Shown: positions 14,802-24,700 of the stretch, in pieces
Position numbering within the stretch: the first letter of the stretch is position 1
How the letters are laid out: each line of letters opens with the position of its first letter
Assembly (NCBI GenBank): GCA_965247015.1
Contig: CBDFGG010000006.1
Span: forward strand, 124,001-188,000
DNA length: 64,000 nucleotides
Reading direction: 5' to 3'
From: JAIXWP01 sp965247015
GTDB lineage: Bacteria > Bacteroidota > Bacteroidia > Flavobacteriales_D > Sanyastnellaceae
The notes under the pieces: generated by a model
Seen by the model: the letters and a program-made list of their open reading frames with translations, nothing else
Told to the model about the DNA's origin: nothing
Databases searched by the model: none
Program-made: the position numbers and the translations under genes

Positions 14802-17630
14802 TTATTCCACGATCACTTTGCTTGTTGATGTTTGACCATTAGAAACAAGTTCTAATTGATAAACACCTGCAGCCATATTGCTCAAATCAAATTGAGTTGC
14901 TTGTTTACCGAACGCGTTGTTGATGTTTTGTGACATCACTACACGACCAGTAGCATCAAGCATTCTAACTACTACACCACTATTGATAGTACCATTGAAT
15001 TGTACATTCAACATACCTGATGTTGGATTTGGGAAGATGTTCAATTCATTGATTCCAGTCAACTCATTCACACCTACAAGTACTTCTACTTCTACTGGAA
15101 CTCTTTCACTTTCGCAGCTGATCTCTGGAGTAGAGATTTGCCAGTCATAGAAGAAATAATAGTAGTTGTCAAAGTCGCCACCATTTACGTTAGTACCAGT
15201 GATAGCACCAGAAGTACCAAGCGCGTATGGGAATGGGAAACCATTTGTCAAATCTTTATCTCTCCATAGGTTTGGATTACTTCCTGACAATGCACGAAGT
15301 CCCATATTAGTACCAGCTGGAATGTTGAAGTTCAATGTCACAACGCTTTCACCTTGTGGCACACTCACCGTAGTTTCTTGAACCACGTTTCCGCCTGCGT
15401 CAACAGCTTGGATTGTTCTGTCACCTGAAGTGTTTGCTTTTACTTTAACGCTAACGAGAGTAAATGGCTCGTAAGCATCAAACTTCAAATAGAAGTTAGC
15501 ATTCGTAAGGTTGTTACCTTCTACAGAAACGAAGTCTGTTTTACCACCGTTTGCAGGACCACCAGAAGAAGTAGTTGAAGAAACATAATAAGTAGTTGTT
15601 TCTGTCAATGGAGCAGTTGTATATGTATTACCAGTAGCGATTGGTGTAATCGCATCTATTGAATCGTACCAGTTGATGTTAGAACCTGTTGCTGATAAAT
15701 CTGCAGTTGCACCATTCGCGATTGTCAAACCATTAGCTACTGGAGCTGGAGCAGAGAATACTTCAACCGCTACATCATCCGTACGCTGAGTTCCACAACC
15801 ACCTGTTACATCAACATAGTAGTTACCTGCTTCAGATACTTCGATTGATTGAGACACTTGACCATTGCTCCATAGGTATGATGTACCTTCAGAAGCCGTC
15901 AATGTAACTGTACCACCTTGGCAGAAAGAAATTTCACCATCAACAGTCATTACTGGAGCTGGATCTTCTGTTACATTAATTTCAATTGAATTAGAAACAG
16001 AGCCACAACCGTTTTCATCATAAACAACAACAGAATAAACACCGTCTACAAATGCTTGCGTATTTGCGGTAGATGCTGCATTGCTCCAGATATAATTGCT
16101 AAATGAACCTGTAGAAGCTAGATCAATTGGGCAACCTGTTCCAGAACCCACTACAGAAATAGCTACTTCGTAGTTTGGACAAGTCTGTTCAGTGATGTTG
16201 TGGAATGTATTGATTCCAGGATTTTCAATCACAGAAACTCCACCTGCAGGCCAGTAAATCAAAGCATAGTCGATAGACTCTGATTGACCAATACCGAAGT
16301 GAATTTGGTTGGTGTTCGTGATACCATAAGATTCACCAGAGCGAACGTCACGAATTTGAGTTCCGAAAGAACCGTGAATTTCTACAACAGCACCGATAGC
16401 TTGCTTGTTGCTGATTGTTCCATCAAGATCAAAAACAACCCAATTGTTATTGTTGGTGTTGTTGATGAAAAGCTTGTTTGGATTGTTGTTATCAGGAGTA
16501 ACATAGTTGTTACCATATGTCGCGTAAAGATCCAAGAAACCATCATGGTTCATATCTCCGATTTGGAAGCTGTGCATTACATCATTCGCATCGAATGTGT
16601 TTTGAACAAGTGTCCAAGTGCTGTTACCGTTATTGTGATAGTAACCTTCATTACCACCAGCATGAATTACATCTAGGTAACCATCGTTATCGAAATCAGC
16701 CATTTTTCCTTGAAGGAAGAAACCACTCACTTCTAGTCCTGATCCTGCTGTGATATTGTCGAAGTATCCGAAACCGTCATTAGCATAAATCTCAAGAGTA
16801 CCTGAGTGAGTAGTAAGGAAGCAATCGAAATCGCCGTCATTATCTACATCACCAAAATCAACTGTCCAAGATTGCTCTAGGTTGATAAGACCTCTTTCAT
16901 CTGCTTGATCAGTGTAGTTATTGTTTCCGTCATTTACGAGGAAAACATTTGTTCTACGTGGATCATAAGGATCGTTGATGAACTGGCGACATTTTGCGAT
17001 GAAGCAATCGATGTCTCCATCACGATCGAAGTCGTTCCATACCACACCGTAGTTACCACTGTTGTCATTTCCGCCTGGCACTTCTGGATAGAATACCATA
17101 TCGATCATTGAAGATCCATTGGTGAAGTTGCCAGTTTGGTCATTATGCAAAATTACATTGTGACCATCGTCATGACATGCGAAGCCATCGATGAAACCAT
17201 CGTTGTCAACATCTGCGAAGCTACAAGCTTGCATGAAGATGTCAGCCCAACCGTATGTTTCCATGGTGTATGATGTGAATCCGTCGATGTTTACGACTTT
17301 AACACCATCATAGCTACCACCTACCATCACGTCTGACCATCCGTCGTTATCAATGTCTCCAACGGTCATACCCCATTGTGAACTGTTTGATACCGTGCCA
17401 TAGCTATAGCTGGTGAAAGATCCGTCAGCCTGCTGATAAGCTACGACTAAGTTTTTGCTTTGATCAAGAATGATGATGTCTACATAACCATCATTGTTGA
17501 CGTCTTGTACCCCGCCGCAGTTTCCACTGGCGCGATTGGTACCACCTACACTACCTTCTGTAAAAGTCTGTGCTTTCAACCCAGCTACCGAGAGGCAGAG
17601 GGAGAGAGCTACTAGGTAAATTTTCTTCAT
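14802..17630 (-). CDS. FG-GAP/UnbV repeat protein with T9SS sorting domain
   Basis: A 942-residue surface or secreted protein. The start at 17630 opens a signal peptide (MKKIYLVALSLCLSVAGLKA); a longer frame to 17708 adds 26 unsupported residues. Residues about 30-400 hold repeated calcium-binding FG-GAP/VCBS units (DVNNDGYVDI, DIDNDGWSDV, DVDNDGFIDG, DFDRDGDIDC, DVDNDGDFDC, DFDNDGYLDV, DMNHDGFLDL), a probable seven-bladed propeller. An ASPIC/UnbV part (RSGESYGITNTNQIHFGIGQ) follows, then Ig-like modules (SYLWSNGQVSQSIEVSEAGN). The end NIFPNPTSGMLNVQF...GVYQLEL is a type A T9SS sorting domain. It is a paralogue of the protein at 47534-50083. The ligand is unknown. Confidence 0.9.
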   Translation of the reverse strand: MKKIYLVALSLCLSVAGLKAQTFTEGSVGGTNRASGNCGGVQDVNNDGYVDIIILDQSKNLVVAYQQADGSFTSYSYGTVSNSSQWGMTVGDIDNDGWSDVMVGGSYDGVKVVNIDGFTSYTMETYGWADIFMQACSFADVDNDGFIDGFACHDDGHNVILHNDQTGNFTNGSSMIDMVFYPEVPGGNDNSGNYGVVWNDFDRDGDIDCFIAKCRQFINDPYDPRRTNVFLVNDGNNNYTDQADERGLINLEQSWTVDFGDVDNDGDFDCFLTTHSGTLEIYANDGFGYFDNITAGSGLEVSGFFLQGKMADFDNDGYLDVIHAGGNEGYYHNNGNSTWTLVQNTFDANDVMHSFQIGDMNHDGFLDLYATYGNNYVTPDNNNPNKLFINNTNNNNWVVFDLDGTISNKQAIGAVVEIHGSFGTQIRDVRSGESYGITNTNQIHFGIGQSESIDYALIYWPAGGVSVIENPGINTFHNITEQTCPNYEVAISVVGSGTGCPIDLASTGSFSNYIWSNAASTANTQAFVDGVYSVVVYDENGCGSVSNSIEINVTEDPAPVMTVDGEISFCQGGTVTLTASEGTSYLWSNGQVSQSIEVSEAGNYYVDVTGGCGTQRTDDVAVEVFSAPAPVANGLTIANGATADLSATGSNINWYDSIDAITPIATGNTYTTAPLTETTTYYVSSTTSSGGPANGGKTDFVSVEGNNLTNANFYLKFDAYEPFTLVSVKVKANTSGDRTIQAVDAGGNVVQETTVSVPQGESVVTLNFNIPAGTNMGLRALSGSNPNLWRDKDLTNGFPFPYALGTSGAITGTNVNGGDFDNYYYFFYDWQISTPEISCESERVPVEVEVLVGVNELTGINELNIFPNPTSGMLNVQFNGTINSGVVVRMLDATGRVVMSQNINNAFGKQATQFDLSNMAAGVYQLELVSNGQTSTSKVIVE

Positions 17631-17682
17631 GTGAATGAATTGGTTTGTTTTGGTATTTGATTTAAAAATTTTCCTTGGGCTA

Positions 17683-17710
17683 CGAATGTACTGATTATTG
17701 AATGACACAA
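17683..17710 (-). promoter_or_regulatory. Probable promoter of the FG-GAP gene
   Basis: On the minus strand TTG (17710-17708) is followed after 17 bases by TACATTCG (17690-17683), one mismatch from TAnnTTTG. It lies about 53 nt before the start codon at 17630 and supports that start over the one at 17708. Confidence 0.4.
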
Positions 17711-17790
17711 ATGTGACTTTTGTACAAAAAATACCCCATTCTAGTATTTACAAGGAATCCAATTATCTCCCTACATTTTTTCATAAAAAA

Positions 17791-17816
17791 GCCTTGAAAA
17801 CCGAACTTTTCAGGGC
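17791..17816 (-). terminator. Imperfect hairpin with T-run, minus orientation
   Basis: GCCTTGAAAA (17791-17800) and TTTTCAGGGC (17807-17816) pair with one wobble and a 6-base loop. On the minus strand six T follow directly. It has terminator form but lies between two divergent genes, where no minus-strand transcript is expected, so it may be an insulator, a leader structure or chance. Confidence 0.35.
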
Positions 17817-17930
17817 GTTTAACGTTTTATTGCACAAATAATAAATTATACTAGTAAAAATCATTGGCAAAATCGCACTCTTATAGTACATTGCGCCGAA
17901 TTTTTCAAGGACAAATCATAGAAACCACCC

Positions 17931-19220
17931 ATGAGTGAAACTGCTAAAATAATTCTCGACGGTAAAGAATTTGAGCTTCCTGTAATCACAGGATCTGCTG
18001 ACGAAAAAGCGATTGACATTACCAAACTTCGCGACCTAACTGGTTATATCACTTTAGATAGTGGTTATAAAAATACTGGTGCTACAAAAAGCGCTATCAC
18101 CTTCCTAGACGGTGAAACAGGTGTTCTTTGGTACCGCGGTTATCCAATCGAACAAATCGCAGAATACGCTACATTCCTTGAGGTTTCTTACCTATTGATT
18201 TATGGCGAGCTTCCAACCGAAGCACAATTAAAATATTTCACCGAAAGCATTCGCAATCACACCCTCGTGCATGAGGATATGAAGCGTTTCTATGAAGCAT
18301 ATCCAACTGGAGCGCATCCAATGGGAGTATTGTCTTCTATGATTGCATCTATGTCTACGTTCTATCCTGAATCTTTGAACCCAAACAGACCATTCAAGGA
18401 TATCGAAATGACAATGCATCGTTTGATGGCCAAAATGCCAACTCTTGCTGCGCAAGCGCACAAAGTGAGCATTGGTCACCCTATCATGTATCCTAAGAAC
18501 AGTTACTCTTACACAGAGAACTTCCTTCATATGATGTTCGCTCTTCCTACTTATGACTACGAAGTAGATCCAGTAGTAGATGATGCATTGAACAAACTTC
18601 TTATCCTTCACGCTGACCACGAGCAGAACTGTTCTACTTCTACAGTAAGAATGGTTGGTTCAAGCCAAAGCAACTTGTACTCTTCTATTTCAGCTGGTAT
18701 CGCTGCACTATGGGGTCCACTTCACGGTGGTGCTAACCAAGCTGTAATCGAAATGTTGGAGCGCATCAAGGCTGACGGTGGTGATGTTGCTAAATGGGTT
18801 GGAAAAGCAAAAGATAAAAACGACAGTTTCCGCTTGATGGGCTTCGGACACAGAGTTTACAAAAACTTTGACCCACGCGCTAAAATCATCAAGAAGGCTT
18901 GTGATGATGTATTGAATAAAATGGGTATTCATGACCCAGTATTGGATATCGCAAAACAATTAGAAGAAGTAGCATTGAAAGATGAATACTTCGTAGAGCG
19001 CAAGCTGTATCCAAACGTAGACTTCTACTCTGGTATCATTTACAGAGCAATCGGTATCCCAACTGAGATGTTCACTGTAATGTTTGCGTTGGGTCGTCTA
19101 CCAGGTTGGATTGCTCAGTGGAAAGAAATGGTTGAACAAGGTGAACCAATCGGTCGCCCTCGCCAAATCTACACTGGTGCTGGTCTTCGCGAATATGTGC
19201 CACTAGCTAAAAGAGGATAA
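17931..19220 (+). CDS. gltA: Citrate synthase
   Basis: A 429-residue type II citrate synthase that joins acetyl-CoA and oxaloacetate at the entry of the citric acid cycle. The N-terminal beta domain (AKIILDGKEFELPVITGSAD) is the extension of Gram-negative hexameric enzymes. Catalytic elements are present: LHADHEQNCSTSTVRMVGSS, GPLHGGANQAV (first His), GFGHRVYKNFDPRA (second His and substrate Arg) and YPNVDFYSGI (catalytic Asp). It stands alone, with about 220 nt of AT-rich leader region before it and a strong terminator behind. Confidence 0.97.
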   Translation: MSETAKIILDGKEFELPVITGSADEKAIDITKLRDLTGYITLDSGYKNTGATKSAITFLDGETGVLWYRGYPIEQIAEYATFLEVSYLLIYGELPTEAQLKYFTESIRNHTLVHEDMKRFYEAYPTGAHPMGVLSSMIASMSTFYPESLNPNRPFKDIEMTMHRLMAKMPTLAAQAHKVSIGHPIMYPKNSYSYTENFLHMMFALPTYDYEVDPVVDDALNKLLILHADHEQNCSTSTVRMVGSSQSNLYSSISAGIAALWGPLHGGANQAVIEMLERIKADGGDVAKWVGKAKDKNDSFRLMGFGHRVYKNFDPRAKIIKKACDDVLNKMGIHDPVLDIAKQLEEVALKDEYFVERKLYPNVDFYSGIIYRAIGIPTEMFTVMFALGRLPGWIAQWKEMVEQGEPIGRPRQIYTGAGLREYVPLAKRG

Positions 19221-19239
19221 TCCTTCTTTTGAAAACATA

Positions 19240-19268
19240 AAAAAACCTCGTCATTGACGAGGTTTTTT
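19240..19268. terminator. Bidirectional terminator after gltA
   Basis: Arms 19240-19252 and 19256-19268 (AAAAAACCTCGTC / GACGAGGTTTTTT) with loop ATT. It serves gltA and the convergent GH65 gene. Confidence 0.9.
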
Positions 19269-19291
19269 ATTTTCTATAAATGTTTGTAAGC

Positions 19292-21532
19292 CTAGTGCGT
19301 TGTGACTTTCGTGCCTTCTGATGTCACTTCCACGTGAACTCTTTTTCCTCTAAAGAGAACATTAAATGCAAATCCTGTCCACTGCTTTGGAAGCATAGCA
19401 TTAAATGTCAATTCACCGTTTTCTAAACGCATGCCACCGAAACCTTGCACGACAGACATCCATGTGCCTGCCATCGAAGTAATGTGAAGTCCTTCGTGAG
19501 CTTCGTGATTATAATCATCGATGTCTAGTCTAGCTGTTCTCAAGTACATCTCATACGCCTTCTCTTCATAGCCCAGCTTGGCAGCAAGAATAGAGTGTAC
19601 ACATGGAGAAAGCGAGCTTTCATGAACCGTCATCGGCTCATAGAAATCAAAGTTTTCTTTGATGACCTCTGTAGTGAAATGATCTTCGAATAAATACAAT
19701 CCTTGAAGCACGTCAGCTTGTTTGATAAAGCATGAACGAAGAATACGATCCCACGACCAATGTTGATTGATGGGGCGTTCTTTTGGATCAAGTGAAGCGG
19801 CGCTTCTCAACTCTTTATCTAAGAAACCATCCTGTTGAAGGAAGGTATTTGTGTTGGCCTTTTTAGGATAATACATTTTTTCAATGATATCCTTCCAGCG
19901 TGTCGTCTCATTTTCGTCAAATTGGTACTTCTTAATTTTTGTAGAAAGAGCATCCACATCATTTTTCTTCAACCACTCTAGCCCTTCTAAACAATATGAC
20001 AAACACCATGTAGCGATATAACTGGTGTACCAATTGTTGTTGACGTTGTTTTCGTATTCGTTTGGTCCAGTTACACCGAGCATTACATACTGCTGTTTCT
20101 CTTCACTCCAAGTAATTCTCTGCGACCAAAAACGAGCAATTCCGAGCAATACATCCCAGCCACTCTCGGCCATGTAGGTATCATCAGCGGTGTATTTGAT
20201 GTAATTGAAAATGGCAAATGCAATAGCTCCATTTCGGTGAATTTCTTCGAATGTAATCTCCCACTCATTGTGACATTCTTCTCCATTCATGGTTACCATT
20301 GGATAGAGTGCCGCACCATTTGTGAAGCCTAGTTTTTCAGCATTTTCAATGGCCTTCCCTAGTTGATTATATCTATACACCAAAAGTTGACGCGCTACTT
20401 TTTGATCCTTTGTGGCCATATAGAACGGGATACAATATGCTTCCGTGTCCCAATAAGTAGAACCGCCATACTTTTCACCGGTGAAGCCTTTTGGACCAAT
20501 ATTCAATCGTGCATCTTCACCAGTATATGTTTGATTCAAATGGAAAATATTGAAGCGAATTCCTTGCTGTGCTTCAGCATCTCCATCGATTCGAATATCA
20601 GCAAGCTCCCAAATGCGATCCCACTTCTCAATATGCGCCGCGAGCATCGCATCAAAACCTTTTGTCTTCGCACGCTTAGCCGCAATGATAGCTGCTTCTG
20701 AACATTTAGCAGCATCATAATTCAAGGAGCTTACAATACCAACGTATTTATAAAACACTACTGTGGAGTTTCTATCCACTTTTACTGTAGCATTCGAAGA
20801 AACTTTTGAATATTCAGAAGATTTTGTCCAGTGTGCATTATTCAATGAGCACTGCATGGCCACTGCCAATTCAAACTCTGTTTTCTTGGTACGCGTTACC
20901 AAAACACCCTCTCCTTCACCAGCAGATTTCGAAACCTCTGTCCAGAATTTTTCATCATAATTCGAATCATGATTTTTCACATCACCATCGAGATATGGGG
21001 TGAATGAAATATCACCAGAAAAATTTAGAGGGGTGATCGAATATTTTATAGCAGCAGTTTCATAATCGTCCATTGAACAGAAGCGAACAACTTCTACCTT
21101 GATCATTTTTGCTTCACCACCATCTCTATTGCCAAGCAAAGGCTGGTTTAGTTGTGCTACAAAAGTTCTCGTCAGCGTTCCTTCCTTCATGTTGAGAACA
21201 CGGCGAAAATCGCTTACTTCTACTTTTGCAAGATCTAATTCCTCGCCATCAATAGTGATGTCAATACCTATCCAATTGGTACCATTGAGCACTTTCGCGA
21301 AGTATTCAGGGTATCCATTTTTCCACCATCCCACTCTTGTTTTATCAGGGTAGTAAACACCGGCAACATATGAGCCTTGAAGTGTTGGGCCACTATATTT
21401 TTCTTCATGATTCGCTCGTTGTCCGAAGGTTCCATTACCTAGACTGAAAATACTTTCAGAGCTACGGTGATGTTTAGGTTCGAATCCTTCTTCAATGATG
21501 AGCCAAGGATCGGTTTTTAAATATTTGATCAT
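19292..21532 (-). CDS. Glycoside hydrolase family 65 phosphorylase
   Basis: A 746-residue GH65 enzyme. The family mostly contains inverting phosphorylases of alpha-linked disaccharides (maltose, trehalose, kojibiose, nigerose). The N-terminal beta-sandwich has SLGNGTFGQRANHEEKYSGP; the (alpha/alpha)6 barrel has YGGSTYWDTEAYCIPFYMAT, ECHNEWEITFEEIHRNGAIA with the catalytic Glu, and VTGPNEYENNVNNNWYTSY. HINQHWSWDRILRSCF-like sequence near residue 590 and a short C-terminal beta part complete the fold. No signal peptide is present, so it is cytoplasmic. Maltose phosphorylase is my best guess, but no sugar transporter or phosphoglucomutase is adjacent to support it. Confidence 0.88.
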   Translation of the reverse strand: MIKYLKTDPWLIIEEGFEPKHHRSSESIFSLGNGTFGQRANHEEKYSGPTLQGSYVAGVYYPDKTRVGWWKNGYPEYFAKVLNGTNWIGIDITIDGEELDLAKVEVSDFRRVLNMKEGTLTRTFVAQLNQPLLGNRDGGEAKMIKVEVVRFCSMDDYETAAIKYSITPLNFSGDISFTPYLDGDVKNHDSNYDEKFWTEVSKSAGEGEGVLVTRTKKTEFELAVAMQCSLNNAHWTKSSEYSKVSSNATVKVDRNSTVVFYKYVGIVSSLNYDAAKCSEAAIIAAKRAKTKGFDAMLAAHIEKWDRIWELADIRIDGDAEAQQGIRFNIFHLNQTYTGEDARLNIGPKGFTGEKYGGSTYWDTEAYCIPFYMATKDQKVARQLLVYRYNQLGKAIENAEKLGFTNGAALYPMVTMNGEECHNEWEITFEEIHRNGAIAFAIFNYIKYTADDTYMAESGWDVLLGIARFWSQRITWSEEKQQYVMLGVTGPNEYENNVNNNWYTSYIATWCLSYCLEGLEWLKKNDVDALSTKIKKYQFDENETTRWKDIIEKMYYPKKANTNTFLQQDGFLDKELRSAASLDPKERPINQHWSWDRILRSCFIKQADVLQGLYLFEDHFTTEVIKENFDFYEPMTVHESSLSPCVHSILAAKLGYEEKAYEMYLRTARLDIDDYNHEAHEGLHITSMAGTWMSVVQGFGGMRLENGELTFNAMLPKQWTGFAFNVLFRGKRVHVEVTSEGTKVTTH

Positions 21533-21743
21533 AATATTACTTATCTCAGGCGCAAATAAAGGAAAGTGTACAAATTACACCAACATTTTTGTCGTATTTA
21601 TTTCAACGAATTTAGATAATAACTTTCTAGAAGAATTTCATTTCAATTTGTGGGTAACTTTTTGATATGCCAAAGTCATTGATTCACCGTACACTATAAC
21701 ATTGTGAATATCGTTGACCACGTTTTAATGCAAGGAAAAAATC
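21533..21743. other. Divergent intergenic region without recognised element
   Basis: The 211-base gap between the divergent GH65 and large-protein genes is AT-rich. I see no good TAnnTTTG box, hairpin or small gene in it. It must hold both promoters. Confidence 0.4.
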
Positions 21744-24700
21744 ATGAATAAATACTTACGTAATTTATTGTTATTGTTGATTTTAGGGCAATCAAGTCAA
21801 AGTTTTGCTCAAAGAATTGACAAGTTTACACATGAGCCCGAAAAGTTTCTTGAAGAGCTTACAGAGCTCTTTAATGATGTTAAAAAGGGAACGGGAAAAG
21901 AATTTGTTGAAAAAGAATTCGCTCCAATTTGGATCGATGCCCCGGCATTCTCTATTCAGCAGCAAGAAATGATCTATGAAACTTTTGATAATTTCTTGAA
22001 AAACAAAAACAAGGTTTATCCTGATATGGAAAACTACGTGATCGCTTTGATTGCGTTTCCAAAATCTGGAAAAAATGAAGCCGACTTCATTCAATGGCAA
22101 ACCGTTCTCAGTAAGATGATGGCCGAGAAAAAGGTTAAGAAATTCGTTCCTGAATTTATTGAAACTTCTGCCGGCCTTTTTACCGAAAGAACTTTCTACA
22201 AAAGCGAAGCTGTAAAATGGCAATCGAGCAGTCCTGGTTATCAGTTCGTGTTTGACTCTATTCCTCATATCGATTTTCCTGCGCTTGATTTGAAATGTTA
22301 CTCCAAAGGTGACAGCAGTGTTATTTACAGCACCAAAGGCTCTTATTACCCTACTCTAGAGCGTTTCATAGGCAATGATGGTAAAGTGACATGGCAGAGA
22401 GCGGGCTTTGATCCAAACAAGACCTATGCGCAAGTAAATGATTACAACATTCGTATCAAAGGAGCCACTTTCGTAATTGATTCTGTTACCTTTTATAACG
22501 AATTTTTCGATAAGCCTTTGATTGGTCAAATCACCGAAAAAATTCTTGCAGATAAATCTGCTGACAACGCTACCTACCCGAAATTTGAATCTTATTACAA
22601 GCGACTCCAAATTCAAAACATCGTAGACAAGGTAGACTTCGATGGTGGTTTTACTCTTGCAGGAACCAAACTTGCAGGTTCTGGAACAGTCGATGAACCG
22701 GCGCTTTTAACCTTCTACAAAGACTCTAAAAAATTCCTGGTTGTTCGTGCACTTGAATTCGATATCAAACCAGACCGCATCGTGAGTGGTCACGTAGCGG
22801 TTACTTTTTACATCAAAGAAGATAGTATTACGCACCCTGATTTGAATTTATCATTTGATAAAAAAACAAGACAACTCGTACTGCTTCGATCTGAAGAAGG
22901 GGTTTCGAAATCTCCATTCCAGAATACATATCACAATGTAGATATGTATTTTGAAGCGCTCTATTGGAATATTGATGACCCACAAATCAAACTGGGATCA
23001 CTTCAAGGAAGCTCGCAACACTATGCGGCGTTCGAGTCGAATGCTTATTTTAAAAAGAAACGCTACGATACAATGATGGGTATTTCATACAATCACCCAT
23101 TGTCTCAAATTAAAGATTACACCAAGACAAACAAAGTCGAAGAATTCTCTGCTTACAACCTTGCAAAGTTTCACAATATGTCAGAGGAGCAATGGCATAT
23201 CACTCTGATTGACTTGAATAATAAGGGGTTTGTACAATATGACCTCAACACGAGAACAGTAAAAGTTCGTCCAAAGCTTTATTACTATATCGAAAATAAT
23301 ATTGGTAAAAAAGACTATGACGTTATTCAATTCAATAGTGAAGTTCCGGATGGAAGCAATGCAAATCTAAGTTTGTTGAATTACGACTTGCTATTAAAAG
23401 GAGTTGAAACCTTCCAGCTATCCGATTCACAGCGTGTGAATATTTACCCAAGAAATGGTGAAGTACTCTTGCGCAAAGACAGAAACTTCACTTTTGGAGG
23501 CCGTGTATTCGCCGGTAATTTCGAATTCATTGGATCTGAATATGAATTTACCTACGAAACTTTCAAACTTGATTTGATCAAAGTAGATAGTTGCAGAATT
23601 TATGTGGAAGACGAAACCAGTGGACAGGACATTTATGGTAACTACAATAAGCGAAGATTGAAGTCTGTACTTCGTGATATCGCTGGAGAAATTCGAGTCG
23701 ATAGTCCGACCAATAAGGGTGGATATCATAGCTATGCCTATCCGCAATATCCTATTTTTACTTGTACAAAACTGTCTTATGTCTATTGGGATGATAAGGC
23801 TGTGCAGAAAGGCGTTTATACTCGAGAAAAATTCTATTATCAAGTTCAACCGTTCACGATCGACTCGCTTGACAACTTTACCAAAAAGGATTTGAAATTC
23901 AACGGTACCCTCGTCTCCAGCGGAATTTTCCCTGATATTGAAGAACCACTTGTCTTGATGGATGACTATTCTCTTGGATTTAAAAAAGGAACAGGTGATA
24001 GCGGCTTGCCAGCATATGGTGGGAAAGCAAAAGTAGTTGCTGATTTGAAACTCGATTACTCTGGCTTGAAGGGTAGCGGTGATTTGAACTACCTCACCTC
24101 TACTTCTACTTCTGATGAATTTACTTTCCTTCCAGACTCCACCTTGGGTCGAACGCGACGGTTTACCAATCGCGAGCAGATATCGAAAGTGGAAGTCCCA
24201 AAAGCCAATTGCGATACCACACAACTCGCCTTTTATCCTACAAAAGATCGCTTGGATATTTCCAGCTTAAAAACGCCGATTGATTTCTTTGAAAATGAAG
24301 CGACTCTTGAAGGGACACTTCATTTGAAACCTGCGGGTATGCGCGGCGAAGGTGATATGAAGTTTAGCGGTGCCAAATTAAGTTCGGGTGACTTTAGCTA
24401 TGCGCGAAGAAAAATTCTTGCAGACACCAGTGCCTTCCAATTAAAAGGTATGAGTGAAGATGTTGGAGGGCTTGCTTTTAAAACAGATAACGTGAATGCT
24501 AATGTGGACTTTGACAAACGACAAGGTTTGTTTAAGAGTAATAGTGGTGAGACAAAAATTGAGTTCCCTACGAATCAATACGTTTGCTATATGGACCAAT
24601 TCACTTGGTTTATGGACAGAGACGAAATGGATTTGAGCTCATCACGTAAGGCTCAGGAAGATTTGGTGATCGACACATCAGAAGAAAAACAACGAAGCAA

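Noticed and set aside
14660..14842. A 60-codon frame reading CHLSLVICSRLRR-like peptide
   Set aside because: It is a translation of the 7-bp array and does not look like a real protein.
16284..16676. A 130-codon plus-strand frame
   Set aside because: Antisense to the FG-GAP repeats; it arises from the repeated DxDNDG codons.
23427..24224. A 265-codon open frame on the minus strand
   Set aside because: It is fully antisense to the large exported protein, which has a signal peptide and continuous codon use; the antisense translation has no recognisable motif.
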